Shown in pieces: positions 1 to 5,959 of a stretch of DNA of 13,034 nucleotides. Numbering within the stretch: the stretch's first letter is position 1; each line of letters begins with the position of its first letter. The notes under the pieces were generated by a model. That model had not been told where the DNA came from. It was given only the letters and a program-made list of their open reading frames with translations, and searched no databases. Both the position numbers and the translations under genes were made by a program. Source of the DNA: an uncultured Saprospiraceae bacterium. Its GTDB lineage: Bacteria > Bacteroidota > Bacteroidia > Chitinophagales > Saprospiraceae. The DNA lies in NCBI GenBank assembly GCA_937959095.1, contig CALGLY010000504.1, positions 1 through 13,034 of the forward strand. The letters are read 5' to 3'.

Positions 1-222
1 GGTCCGAGTGTAGCCAATGTAAAAAGCCTATATGTTTTCGATAGGAAAGGAGCTTTATTATATCAAAATGAAAATCCTGTGTTGAATGATCCAAATGCTG
101 GTTGGAATGGCGAATTCAATGGTAATTCTTTAAATGCTAACATCTTTGTCTATTTCGCAGAAATAGAATTTATAGATGGTAGTATGGAAGTTTTTGAAGG
201 GGATGTGGCTGTGATACGATAA
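1..222 (+). CDS. C-terminal fragment of a secreted protein with a T9SS type B (CHU_C-like) sorting domain
   Basis: Reading frame 1 is open from the first base to a TAA at 220-222, giving 73 residues; the gene starts outside the window. The translation has the pattern of the gliding-motility-associated C-terminal domain (type B sorting signal of the type IX secretion system): a YVFDRKG strand where the family usually has an I-x-DRWG motif, then GWNGEFNG (family WDGt-nG), an IFVYFAEIEFIDG strand pair, and a final GDVAVIR (family GDITLIR). This domain directs export across the outer membrane by T9SS, usually with attachment to the surface or release. The Lys replacing Trp in the RWG motif is a small departure. 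Nothing can be said about the cargo domains. The match is by motif recognition only. Confidence 0.8.
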   Translation, partial: GPSVANVKSLYVFDRKGALLYQNENPVLNDPNAGWNGEFNGNSLNANIFVYFAEIEFIDGSMEVFEGDVAVIR

Positions 223-352
223 GTGCTTGGACACATTTAAGTTATTGAATCGTTTTTACTCCGATCAAAACTGAGGCAATTTCGTTTCAAGGGCATAGAC
301 AAAGAAGCGTAAAATAAGAAGAATCTGAAATTCAATTTACCAGCTACTTGTG

Positions 353-360
353 TACTTTTG
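353..360 (+). promoter_or_regulatory. Candidate -7 box for dcd
   Basis: TACTTTTG matches the Bacteroidetes -7 consensus TAnnTTTG and sits 31 bases before the dcd ATG. The upstream -33 region has only a weak TTCA at 331-334 (18-base spacer), so this is a half-supported promoter. Confidence 0.4.
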
Positions 361-391
361 CGTGGAATTTAATTGAGGCAAAAAAAGAAAC

Positions 392-928
392 ATGATTCTT
401 TCAGATACAAAAATATTGGAGTCCATTGCAGCAGGCATGATTGTCATAGAACCATTCGATAGAAAATGTCTTGGCACCAACTCCTACGATGTGCATTTGG
501 GACGCACTTTGGCGCTCTACAAAGGACAAATACTCGATGCCAAAAAACATAATGAAATCGAGTATCTTGAAATACCCGACGAAGGACTTGTCTTGCATCC
601 CAATGTACTTTATTTAGGAGTCACAGAAGAATATACCGAAACTCATGCCACAGTTCCTTTCCTCGAAGGCAAATCGAGCGTGGGACGCTTAGGCATTGAT
701 ATTCATGCAACCGCAGGAAAAGGTGATGTTGGCTTTTGCAATACCTGGACACTCGAAATCTCCTGCACGCAGCCTGTGCGTATTTATGCAGGCATGCCCA
801 TCGGGCAATTAATCTACTTCAAAGTAGATGGTGATGTAGAAAATTATTATAATAAAAAGAAAAATGCCAAATATACCGAACGAACTACGCGACCTGTAGA
901 AAGCATGATGTGGAAGAATAAATTTTAG
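392..928 (+). CDS. dcd: dCTP deaminase (Dcd/dUTPase superfamily)
   Basis: A 178-residue cytosolic enzyme that should deaminate dCTP to dUTP, feeding dTMP synthesis. Visible family marks are GTNSYDVHLG at 28-37, the signature K94-S-S-V-G-R99 (E. coli RSSLAR; Ser and Arg contact the triphosphate), a following LGIDIHATAG segment, the catalytic glutamate candidate E122 in TLEIS, G138-Q139 in the nucleotide-binding GQLIYF strand, and a C-terminal tail KYTERTTRP that would close over the active site. Length is close to the usual 175-195 residues. The first residue of the signature is Lys rather than Arg, and the loop before E122 (GKGDVGFCNTW) differs from the E. coli version, so a bifunctional dCTP deaminase/dUTPase cannot be excluded. 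The start is the first ATG, with an A/G-rich leader before it. The gene appears monocistronic, with 169 bases upstream and a repeat-filled gap downstream. Confidence 0.92.
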   Translation: MILSDTKILESIAAGMIVIEPFDRKCLGTNSYDVHLGRTLALYKGQILDAKKHNEIEYLEIPDEGLVLHPNVLYLGVTEEYTETHATVPFLEGKSSVGRLGIDIHATAGKGDVGFCNTWTLEISCTQPVRIYAGMPIGQLIYFKVDGDVENYYNKKKNAKYTERTTRPVESMMWKNKF

Positions 929-1086
929 AGCATGTTTGTCAAGCTGTAAAATTGTTGAGTTACGAAATTCTTTTTTAAGCAAAAAGGAGCATATTTAAAG
1001 CTAATATCACAGGATTTAGCCTTCAAAAAATGACTACTGCAAAGCAATTTCAAGATTTTACAATTTTACAACTTTACAAAAAGCAT
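929..1086. repeat. MITE-like element: terminal inverted repeats flanked by AGCAT
   Basis: Bases 935-955 and 1060-1080 are inverted copies, matching at 19 of 21 positions; the core AAGCTGTAAAATTGT pairs with ACAATTTTACAACTT. A second symmetric pair, GAAATT at 964-969 and AATTTC at 1046-1051, lies 8 bases inside each arm. The pentamer AGCAT occurs directly repeated at 929-933 and 1082-1086, one base outside each arm, as a target duplication would. The interior codes for nothing. It begins directly after the dcd stop codon. It could instead be a degenerate palindromic intergenic repeat with no transposition history. Confidence 0.5.
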
Positions 1087-1128
1087 TCCATGTGTTTGCC
1101 CTAACAATCTGAAAACCCCTATTAGAAT

Positions 1129-1158
1129 ATTGATATAATCACTATTTTTCTATCTTTG
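1129..1158 (+). promoter_or_regulatory. Bacteroidetes-type promoter of the GGGP synthase gene
   Basis: ATTG at 1129-1132 and TATCTTTG at 1151-1158 are separated by 18 bases. The second box matches TAnnTTTG fully and the first matches the TTG core of the -33 box. The start codon lies 37 bases downstream, so a short leader is expected. Confidence 0.6.
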
Positions 1159-1195
1159 AAGCATTCTTCCAGCCTATTGAATAAAAAAGAGTGCT

Positions 1196-1963
1196 ATGAG
1201 TCTTTCAACAATTTACACCGATTTGGCAGCCGCTAAAAAAGCTGGCAAAAAAAAATTTGTCGTTTTAATAGATCCCGATAAGGTACGTCTTGGTAATATG
1301 GATAAAGTGCTACAACTTGCCATAGAAGCCAAAGTAGACTACTTCTTCATTGGAGGCAGCTTAGTGGTCAATAATATGCTCGACGATTGCTTAGTAACCA
1401 TTAAGGAAATGTGCGATATTCCAATGATTTTATTTCCTGGCAATTCGTTCCAGTTAAGCTATCGTGCAGATGCCGTACTTTTTCTATCGCTTATTTCAGG
1501 ACGAAATGCCGAATTGTTGATTGGCAATCATGTATTAGCCGCGCCTTACCTCAAGCTTAGTCCACTAGAAATACTCCCAACAGGCTATATGTTGATAGAT
1601 GGCGGCAAAGCGACTACTGTTTCCTATATCAGCAATACCACTCCGATACCTGCTGCCAAGGATGATATCGCCCTTTGCACTGCTATAGCAGGCGAGCTTT
1701 TAGGCTTGAAGTTGATGTTTATGGACGCAGGTAGTGGAGCAGTCAATCCAGTGAGCACCTCTATGATAGAATCGGTGAGTAGTGCGATAGATGTGCCGCT
1801 TATCGTAGGCGGAGGCATTCGTACGCCTGAAAAAGCCCTTGCCAATGTGAAAGCAGGTGCCGATGTGATTGTAGTAGGCGATGCCATAGAAAAAGACCCC
1901 CAACTTATTATAGATATGGCAGCAGCCGTACATTCAATGAATGCAGTAGAAGCAGTATTATAG
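1196..1963 (+). CDS. Geranylgeranylglyceryl phosphate synthase family (GGGPS/PcrB, bacterial group II)
   Basis: A 255-residue TIM-barrel prenyltransferase that joins a polyprenyl diphosphate to sn-glycerol 1-phosphate through an ether bond. Motifs in order: LIDPDK at 24-29 (Mg and glycerol-phosphate end), GGS at 53-55, FPGN at 80-83, the PTGYMLIDGG strand at 128-137, DAGSGA at 177-182, GGGIR at 205-209 and VVGDAIE at 226-232, the last three forming the phosphate-binding sites of the barrel. Length agrees with the longer group II enzymes of Bacteroidetes and Euryarchaeota rather than the shorter Bacillus PcrB. Family members from Bacteroidetes have been reported active in vitro, but their physiological lipid product is not clear to me. 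The ATG follows an AAAAAAGAG purine run. The gene stands alone with its own promoter and terminator. Chain length (geranylgeranyl or heptaprenyl) cannot be read from the sequence by eye. Confidence 0.9.
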   Translation: MSLSTIYTDLAAAKKAGKKKFVVLIDPDKVRLGNMDKVLQLAIEAKVDYFFIGGSLVVNNMLDDCLVTIKEMCDIPMILFPGNSFQLSYRADAVLFLSLISGRNAELLIGNHVLAAPYLKLSPLEILPTGYMLIDGGKATTVSYISNTTPIPAAKDDIALCTAIAGELLGLKLMFMDAGSGAVNPVSTSMIESVSSAIDVPLIVGGGIRTPEKALANVKAGADVIVVGDAIEKDPQLIIDMAAAVHSMNAVEAVL

Positions 1964-1983
1964 AACCAGAAGGTTCTTTTTTT
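1962..1983 (+). terminator. Intrinsic terminator overlapping the GGGPS stop codon
   Basis: AGAACC (1962-1967), loop AGAA, GGTTCT (1972-1977), then a run of seven T (1977-1983). The left stem begins inside the TAG stop codon. Confidence 0.75.
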
Positions 1984-2022
1984 AGGAAAAATTTTATTTT
2001 TTTTATAAAAAGGAACGAGAAA

Positions 2023-2053
2023 TTTGCAATAATCAAAAATACCCTTAAATTTG
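2023..2053 (+). promoter_or_regulatory. Consensus Bacteroidetes promoter for tRNA-Phe
   Basis: TTTG at 2023-2026 and TAAATTTG at 2046-2053 with a 19-base spacer exactly fit the Bacteroidetes primary sigma consensus. Transcription would begin around 2060, about 20 bases before the mature tRNA end. The match also helps fix the phylum. Confidence 0.8.
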
Positions 2054-2079
2054 CGTCCCGTTCAGATGAACGCGTGGAT

Positions 2080-2152
2080 GGTGCGGTAGCTCAGTTGGTA
2101 GAGCAATGGACTGAAAATCCATGTGTCGGCGGTTCGATTCCGCCCCACACCA
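2080..2152 (+). tRNA. tRNA-Phe, anticodon GAA
   Basis: The cloverleaf is complete over 73 bases: acceptor GGTGCGG, D arm GCTC/GAGC around AGTTGGTA, anticodon stem ATGGA/TCCAT with loop CTGAAAA (anticodon GAA at 2113-2115), variable GTGTC, T arm GGCGG/CCGCC around TTCGATT, acceptor CCACACC, discriminator A. The 3' CCA is not encoded: the next bases are CAA. Acceptor position 5 (C2084) faces A at position 68 (A2147), a C-A mismatch; the other six pairs are Watson-Crick. The gene stands alone between its own promoter and terminator. Confidence 0.96.
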
Positions 2153-2161
2153 CAAATAGAC

Positions 2162-2194
2162 AAGCCTAATTCCTTATTGGAGTTAGGCTTTTTT
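2162..2194 (+). terminator. Intrinsic terminator after tRNA-Phe
   Basis: AAGCCTAATTCC (2162-2173) pairs with GGAGTTAGGCTT (2179-2190) over 12 pairs with one T-G wobble; the loop is TTATT and the T run is 2189-2194. Confidence 0.88.
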
Positions 2195-2252
2195 GTTTGA
2201 AAAATTTAAGTCCTAGAAAACAAATGAAACTACCTAGTGCTTTGTCAAGTAT

Positions 2253-2309
2253 AAAACAGGAGCCACCCTAAACGTAAAATATTTACGCTAAGATGACTCC
2301 TGTTTTTTT
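2253..2309 (-). terminator. Large bidirectional terminator hairpin closing the minus-strand cluster
   Basis: AAAACAGGAG (2253-2262) pairs with CTCCTGTTTT (2297-2306), and an inner stem CGTAAA (2273-2278)/TTTACG (2282-2287) caps it with loop ATA. On the minus strand it lies 17 bases after the stop codon of the T9SS-exported Spy-like gene and is followed by TTTT; on the plus strand it ends in seven T. It can therefore stop transcription from both sides, insulating the tRNA from the minus-strand operon. Confidence 0.8.
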
Positions 2310-2325
2310 GTCTCAAACCTTAATC

Positions 2326-3555
2326 TTAGTTCTTTGTAATGATAGCGGGTTGAGAAATAAGCTGTGCGCCATCGCTCAATGTGAAATAGTAAGAGCCTGT
2401 TTTATAACTACTCAAATCTACTTCTACCGTATATGTGCCTGCTTCTTTTTGCCCATCTACCACTTGCTTCAGGAAGTTACCTTTGCCATCTTGTAAAAAG
2501 ATAGTGATGCGTGCATCGTTCACTACTTTATAAGTTATAGTAGTATAGCTAACCGCAGGATTCGGAGAAACCGAAAGCGTATGATTAGGCAATTCTGCTG
2601 GATTATCCGCTAGTCCCTCACCTTCTGGATCAAGCAATAAAAATCTTGCAGCTTTCTTACCTCCACGATGATGCCCCCCACGATTACCTCGGTGGTTTCT
2701 TTCGCCACGTCGTCCTTCGTGTCCGCGTCTGCCATGTCTTCTATTGGCACATTCTTCGCCCAAGTATTCCACTTTTATAGCATGCATATCTTCCGTCCAT
2801 TGTTCCCGTTGGTCGCTCATGCTTTCAAAAGCAGCTTTGATGTCTTCGCGGTAGCGTTCTGTTAATTCTTTTAGTGCTTCATGATCTGCTTGCATCGCTT
2901 CTTTTAGCTCTTTCATGCGTTCCCAAATCGCTCTTCGGTCTGCATCTTCTTGGCGTGCTTCTTCTTTTAATGCTTCCATTTCTGCCTTGAAATTGGCAAA
3001 AGAAGTACGCAATTCAGCAATACGTGCTTGATCTTCTTCACTAATAGATTCATCTAGACTTGCACGCAGTTCGCGCATTGCAGGCTCGATGTTTTCTGCT
3101 TTGTAAGCTTGTATGGCAGCACCTAAGCCTTCTAAGTCTAAGCTATCTGGATGACAAGGGTTATCCCTCCAATCGTGGTCACCGTGTCCGTCACGATCGC
3201 CATCCTCGTCATCATCATGGTCGCCTCTATCACCGCCGCGCATACCTAGCTCTGCTAGTTGTTCTTCTGTGAGTACGCTTTTTATTTGCTCCCAAAAAGC
3301 GAGTTTCAAATCCCAGTAAGCTTTCATTTTTTCTAGGACACTATCAAACTCTTGCTCTCCTAAAGCTTCTTTTTCTGCCTCATAGTCTGCTATGATAGCT
3401 TCTATTTCAACTATTTGTTCATCTGATAGGTCTATTCTTGATTGTAAAAAATCAAGAATGTTTCCCATATCGGCATCGTCAGGGCCTTGCGCCATCAATG
3501 GACTGAAAATGCCCATCGAAAAAATAAATAAAAGGGTAAATTGAATACCTTTCAT
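2326..3555 (-). CDS. T9SS-exported Spy/CpxP-like helical protein with charged low-complexity segments
   Basis: 409 residues, likely exported. A signal peptide spans 1-22 (cut after MAQ or nearby). Residues 41-104 resemble a Spy/CpxP unit: helical, with LSDEQ near the start and the LTxxQ-type motif LTEEQ at 95-99. Residues 107-137 are an Asp/Gly/His segment (four His, many Asp) that looks able to bind divalent metal. Residues 145-268 form a second, longer, charged helical region. Residues 272-301 are Arg/Gly/His-rich and strongly basic. Residues 322-407 are a T9SS type A sorting domain (SVSPNPA start, beta strands, TGSYYFTL). Cys134 and Cys269 could form a disulfide across the second helical region. 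It is the last gene of a minus-strand run headed by an ECF sigma gene, 57 bases after the lipoprotein, so it may be the regulon's output. Whether it binds metal or acts as a chaperone is inference. Confidence 0.85.
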   Translation of the reverse strand: MKGIQFTLLFIFSMGIFSPLMAQGPDDADMGNILDFLQSRIDLSDEQIVEIEAIIADYEAEKEALGEQEFDSVLEKMKAYWDLKLAFWEQIKSVLTEEQLAELGMRGGDRGDHDDDEDGDRDGHGDHDWRDNPCHPDSLDLEGLGAAIQAYKAENIEPAMRELRASLDESISEEDQARIAELRTSFANFKAEMEALKEEARQEDADRRAIWERMKELKEAMQADHEALKELTERYREDIKAAFESMSDQREQWTEDMHAIKVEYLGEECANRRHGRRGHEGRRGERNHRGNRGGHHRGGKKAARFLLLDPEGEGLADNPAELPNHTLSVSPNPAVSYTTITYKVVNDARITIFLQDGKGNFLKQVVDGQKEAGTYTVEVDLSSYKTGSYYFTLSDGAQLISQPAIITKN

Positions 3556-3612
3556 GTTTGTGTTATTTTGATTGTTGTTAATGTACTATTTTGAGAAGCT
3601 TATGATCAAGCT

Positions 3613-4353
3613 TTAATATTCTTGGTCGGTTTCTTTTTTTACTATTCTATATAGAATGGAATCTATTTTTTTAAATTTTTCTCCCGTTAGGATATTGTAT
3701 CCTAAGACTTCAAATTCTTTTTTGAAGACCTTGTCTTGTGCTTTTTGTGTCCTCAAATAAATTTTGTCTTTATCCTTCTTTTGTAAAGAATTCGACTTTA
3801 TCCAGTAAGGACTATAATTATTTTTACCAATATCAATTGAAATCGGGATATGATATTTTTCCAATTCATAAAGAAGCATTGTATCCATAGAATGAATGAT
3901 TGTTTCAAACCCAAATCCTAAATCTTTCCAATTTTTCCAATAATAAGCCGAAAAGAGCTGTTCAACGAAATAGTATTCTTTGATTAAAGACATTTTCCCT
4001 GCTTCAAAATCTGCTAAATTCGACTTTATAAATACTCCTAGAGTTTTTGACTCATGCTGTAGTTTAGAGAATACACTATCCGAACTTATATTTTTTGCGA
4101 GCTTTATTATTCCATCTCTCGATTCTTTTATTTTCAAGTTAGCTCTAACATCTTTCAATATTAAATTAATGGTTGGCACATAATTCCGTCCTTCTTCTTG
4201 TGAATCTAATAAAGGTGCGAAACGGCGGATTTTTGTAGCAAAGCTATCTGATAAAATTTCTACTTCTTCTTGGCTGATTTTATTCGCATTGCATCCTGCA
4301 AAAATCAAATAACCTAAAATTAAGATTACTATATGTAGAATATTTTTCTTCAT
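3613..4353 (-). CDS. Orphan lipoprotein of the ECF sigma cluster
   Basis: 246 residues with a type II signal peptide: MKKN, a hydrophobic stretch at 5-19 and a lipobox FAGC with Cys21, so it should be lipid-anchored in the envelope. The rest is charged and mainly helical up to about residue 130, then mixed, with many Lys and aromatic residues; I recognise no family. It lies 85 bases after the Spy/CnrX-like gene and 57 bases before the T9SS-exported gene, on the same strand. Base composition differs from neighbours: two 60-base lines I counted inside it are about 25% and 33% G+C, against about 48% for one line of the VCBS gene. It may be a late insertion into the cluster. Being a real gene is supported by the lipobox and the long open frame. 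Confidence 0.75.
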   Translation of the reverse strand: MKKNILHIVILILGYLIFAGCNANKISQEEVEILSDSFATKIRRFAPLLDSQEEGRNYVPTINLILKDVRANLKIKESRDGIIKLAKNISSDSVFSKLQHESKTLGVFIKSNLADFEAGKMSLIKEYYFVEQLFSAYYWKNWKDLGFGFETIIHSMDTMLLYELEKYHIPISIDIGKNNYSPYWIKSNSLQKKDKDKIYLRTQKAQDKVFKKEFEVLGYNILTGEKFKKIDSILYRIVKKETDQEY

Positions 4354-4438
4354 TACTAATGACTGAAACAGGAATAAGGGTTATGTAAAACAACAAATCC
4401 ATTACTTCACTTTGGAACGCCTCAACGCTAAAAATAGT

Positions 4439-4816
4439 CTATTTCGATCGTCGATGCCGTTTTTCCCGTTCTTCTAAGTGTGTTAAAGTTTCTTGTACGC
4501 GTTCTTTTTGAGCAGCATTCAAGTGGGGTTGCATTTCTAGTACCATCGAGTCAATTCTAGCAGTTCTCTCCTTTCTATGTATATCGTGGGACGTTCTATT
4601 TTTGTTATTCCACTTTTCTATGATTGTGTTTATTTGTTCCCGTTGAGTATCATCTGCATCAATGACCCGTTGGAAGTGCCGTTCCAAATTTGCACCAGGT
4701 TTTCTAGCCGTTTCATGTATACGTTCAAGCGTCAAATGCCGATGCGTTGCAAAGCCTCCAATAAAGCCAATAAGCACCAAGGCAAGCATCGCTAGTACTA
4801 TCTTAAATGTTTCCAT
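4439..4816 (-). CDS. Small membrane-anchored Spy/CnrX-like sensor protein
   Basis: 125 residues. One N-terminal membrane helix (4-23) is followed by a 100-residue periplasmic helical domain rich in His (H25, H27, H34, H47, H77, H80, H98, H113, H121) and Arg/Lys. The arrangement LERHFQRVIDADDTQREQI then LNAAQKERVQETL matches the two helical hairpins of CpxP/Spy/CnrX/ZraP proteins, in which the AAQKE stretch occupies the LTxxQ position. Its ATG shares one base with the anti-sigma stop codon (TAATG), so the two are almost certainly translated in coupling. In the CnrYXH system the corresponding protein senses Ni/Co and releases the sigma factor from its anti-sigma; a similar sensing role is inferred, with the ligand unknown. 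Confidence 0.8.
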   Translation of the reverse strand: METFKIVLAMLALVLIGFIGGFATHRHLTLERIHETARKPGANLERHFQRVIDADDTQREQINTIIEKWNNKNRTSHDIHRKERTARIDSMVLEMQPHLNAAQKERVQETLTHLEEREKRHRRSK

Positions 4817-5220
4817 TATTCGTAAGTATCTATATAAGTATAGGCTTCCTCTGCTGAGAGGTAAGCTGTACCTACTAATTGATCCGAAATCCAGTCAGCA
4901 TCTCCTAGATGCAACCCGATATAGCTTATTCCTATGACAAATACACAGGCTGCTGCTACGCTCGGAAATAAACGGAGTACCCGTGTACCTGCAGAAAGCT
5001 GTGCTATAGTAGCCTCCAAAGGGAGCTGGCGCAATACATCTTGCACAAAACTCTTATTTTTTGCTGGCAACTGTCCTTGCATCAAGCTACGCATAGCGAA
5101 TAACTCATCTTGGAGTTGCCGCAATCCGTCGGATTCCACTAATGCCTGTTCCAAACGGACTTGTTCTGTGGCGGTCAAGTCATTATCTAAGGAATAGGCT
5201 AATAATTCTTCTATGTTCAT
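4816..5220 (-). CDS. Single-pass anti-sigma factor
   Basis: 134 residues. The N-terminal part (1-83) is a charged cytosolic helical region starting MNIEELLAYSLDNDL, typical of short anti-sigma domains. One membrane segment lies at about 84-105, followed by a short periplasmic tail of about 29 residues rich in acidic residues and Tyr. No HxxxCxxC zinc motif is present (the only Cys is in the membrane segment), so it is not a ZAS-type anti-sigma. The position after an ECF sigma gene and the 1-base overlap with the Spy/CnrX-like gene support the assignment more than the sequence does. The ATG is preceded by AAAAGGA with almost no spacing, and a longer 5' start is not visible. Expected role: hold the sigma factor at the membrane until the periplasmic partner signals. 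Confidence 0.75.
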   Translation of the reverse strand: MNIEELLAYSLDNDLTATEQVRLEQALVESDGLRQLQDELFAMRSLMQGQLPAKNKSFVQDVLRQLPLEATIAQLSAGTRVLRLFPSVAAACVFVIGISYIGLHLGDADWISDQLVGTAYLSAEEAYTYIDTYE

Positions 5221-5378
5221 TCCTTTTGGTTAAGTTATTTTCCATTAAGTCACATTACGCCTGTCATTTGTTTTGCTTGAATTCCTATCTTAATTTAACG
5301 TTTTTTTTCCACTAAAAAAAATAAGATCGAAAACAGACTTCAGTAACTACTTTTTTACTTCTTGCGTAAGATCAATTC
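5221..5378 (-). other. 158-base gap inside the sigma/anti-sigma cluster
   Basis: No open frame or clear intrinsic terminator is visible. On the minus strand it is A/T-rich and carries two GATCTTA copies (plus-strand TAAGATC at about 5322 and 5365). No TAnnTTTG box is seen before the anti-sigma start. A sigma/anti-sigma pair is usually tighter than this, so a second, ECF-dependent promoter here is possible but not shown. Confidence 0.3.
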
Positions 5379-5927
5379 CTAATAAGAAAGCGCATTAATC
5401 ACCTCTCGCAATTTTAACTGCGCCCGCGCCAAACGAGAAGCAACTGTACCTTGTGGCAATTGCAAAATAGCTGCGGTCTCCTTCACCGAGTAGCCATCAA
5501 TCAAGCGCAAGACTACCACTGCTCGGAAATCTTCTGAAATTAATTGTAGTGCTTTTTCTATCAATTGCTTATTGTCATTTCGACTCGGATCGGCAGCTTT
5601 GTCTGCTATTTGTATAACTTGTTTTTGTTCTTTTTGCATCGGTACTAGACGTTGGTGCTGTCGTTGTCGGCGCTTCAATTCATTCAACGATAAATTGATG
5701 GCAATGCGTGTCAGGTACGTCCCTAAAGCACTATCTCCCCGAAACTTATCCAAGGATTTATAAAAACGAATGAAAACTTCTTGCGCCACATCATCTGCCT
5801 CTGTAGTATGCCCCAACATGCCTATCACCGTGCCACGCACGACCTGTTCATAGCGGCTAACCAAAGCACTGAAGGCAATTTGTTTGCCTTCTTTTATTTG
5901 TGCAAGGAGTTCTAAATCGCTGGGCAT
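5379..5927 (-). CDS. ECF-family RNA polymerase sigma factor
   Basis: 182 residues with the two ECF domains. Region 2 runs from about 20 to 88 and includes DDVAQEVFIRFYKSLDKF (the -10 recognition and core-binding helices) and TYLTRIAINLSLNELKRR. A linker of about 35 residues follows. Region 4 runs from about 123 to 175, with the helix-turn-helix GYSVKETAAILQLPQGTVAS and then RLARAQLKLRE. Length is normal. It heads the minus-strand cluster; the anti-sigma gene follows after 158 bases. Upstream DNA holds a candidate -7 box and a repeated GAGTRAAT motif, so autoregulation is plausible. The ATG at 5925-5927 gives a normal ECF N-terminus. The stimulus is not known; a heavy-metal or envelope-stress cue is suggested by the neighbouring Spy/CnrX-like proteins. 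Confidence 0.95.
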   Translation of the reverse strand: MPSDLELLAQIKEGKQIAFSALVSRYEQVVRGTVIGMLGHTTEADDVAQEVFIRFYKSLDKFRGDSALGTYLTRIAINLSLNELKRRQRQHQRLVPMQKEQKQVIQIADKAADPSRNDNKQLIEKALQLISEDFRAVVVLRLIDGYSVKETAAILQLPQGTVASRLARAQLKLREVINALSY

Positions 5928-5959
5928 AAATTCGTTTTATACAATTGTCCTGACTCAAG

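Noticed and set aside
2293..2496. Plus-strand 67-residue frame beginning in the bidirectional terminator
   Set aside because: It starts inside the terminator hairpin and overlaps the T9SS-exported gene antisense; no independent support.
3220..3228. RGD tripeptide (residues 110-112) in the exported Spy-like protein, hinting at integrin binding
   Set aside because: It falls in an Arg/Gly/Asp low-complexity stretch where the tripeptide is expected by chance.
3596..3613. AAGCTT-ATGATC-AAGCTT hairpin at the end of the lipoprotein gene
   Set aside because: Only six pairs and no T run on the minus strand, so it is not a convincing terminator; probably incidental.
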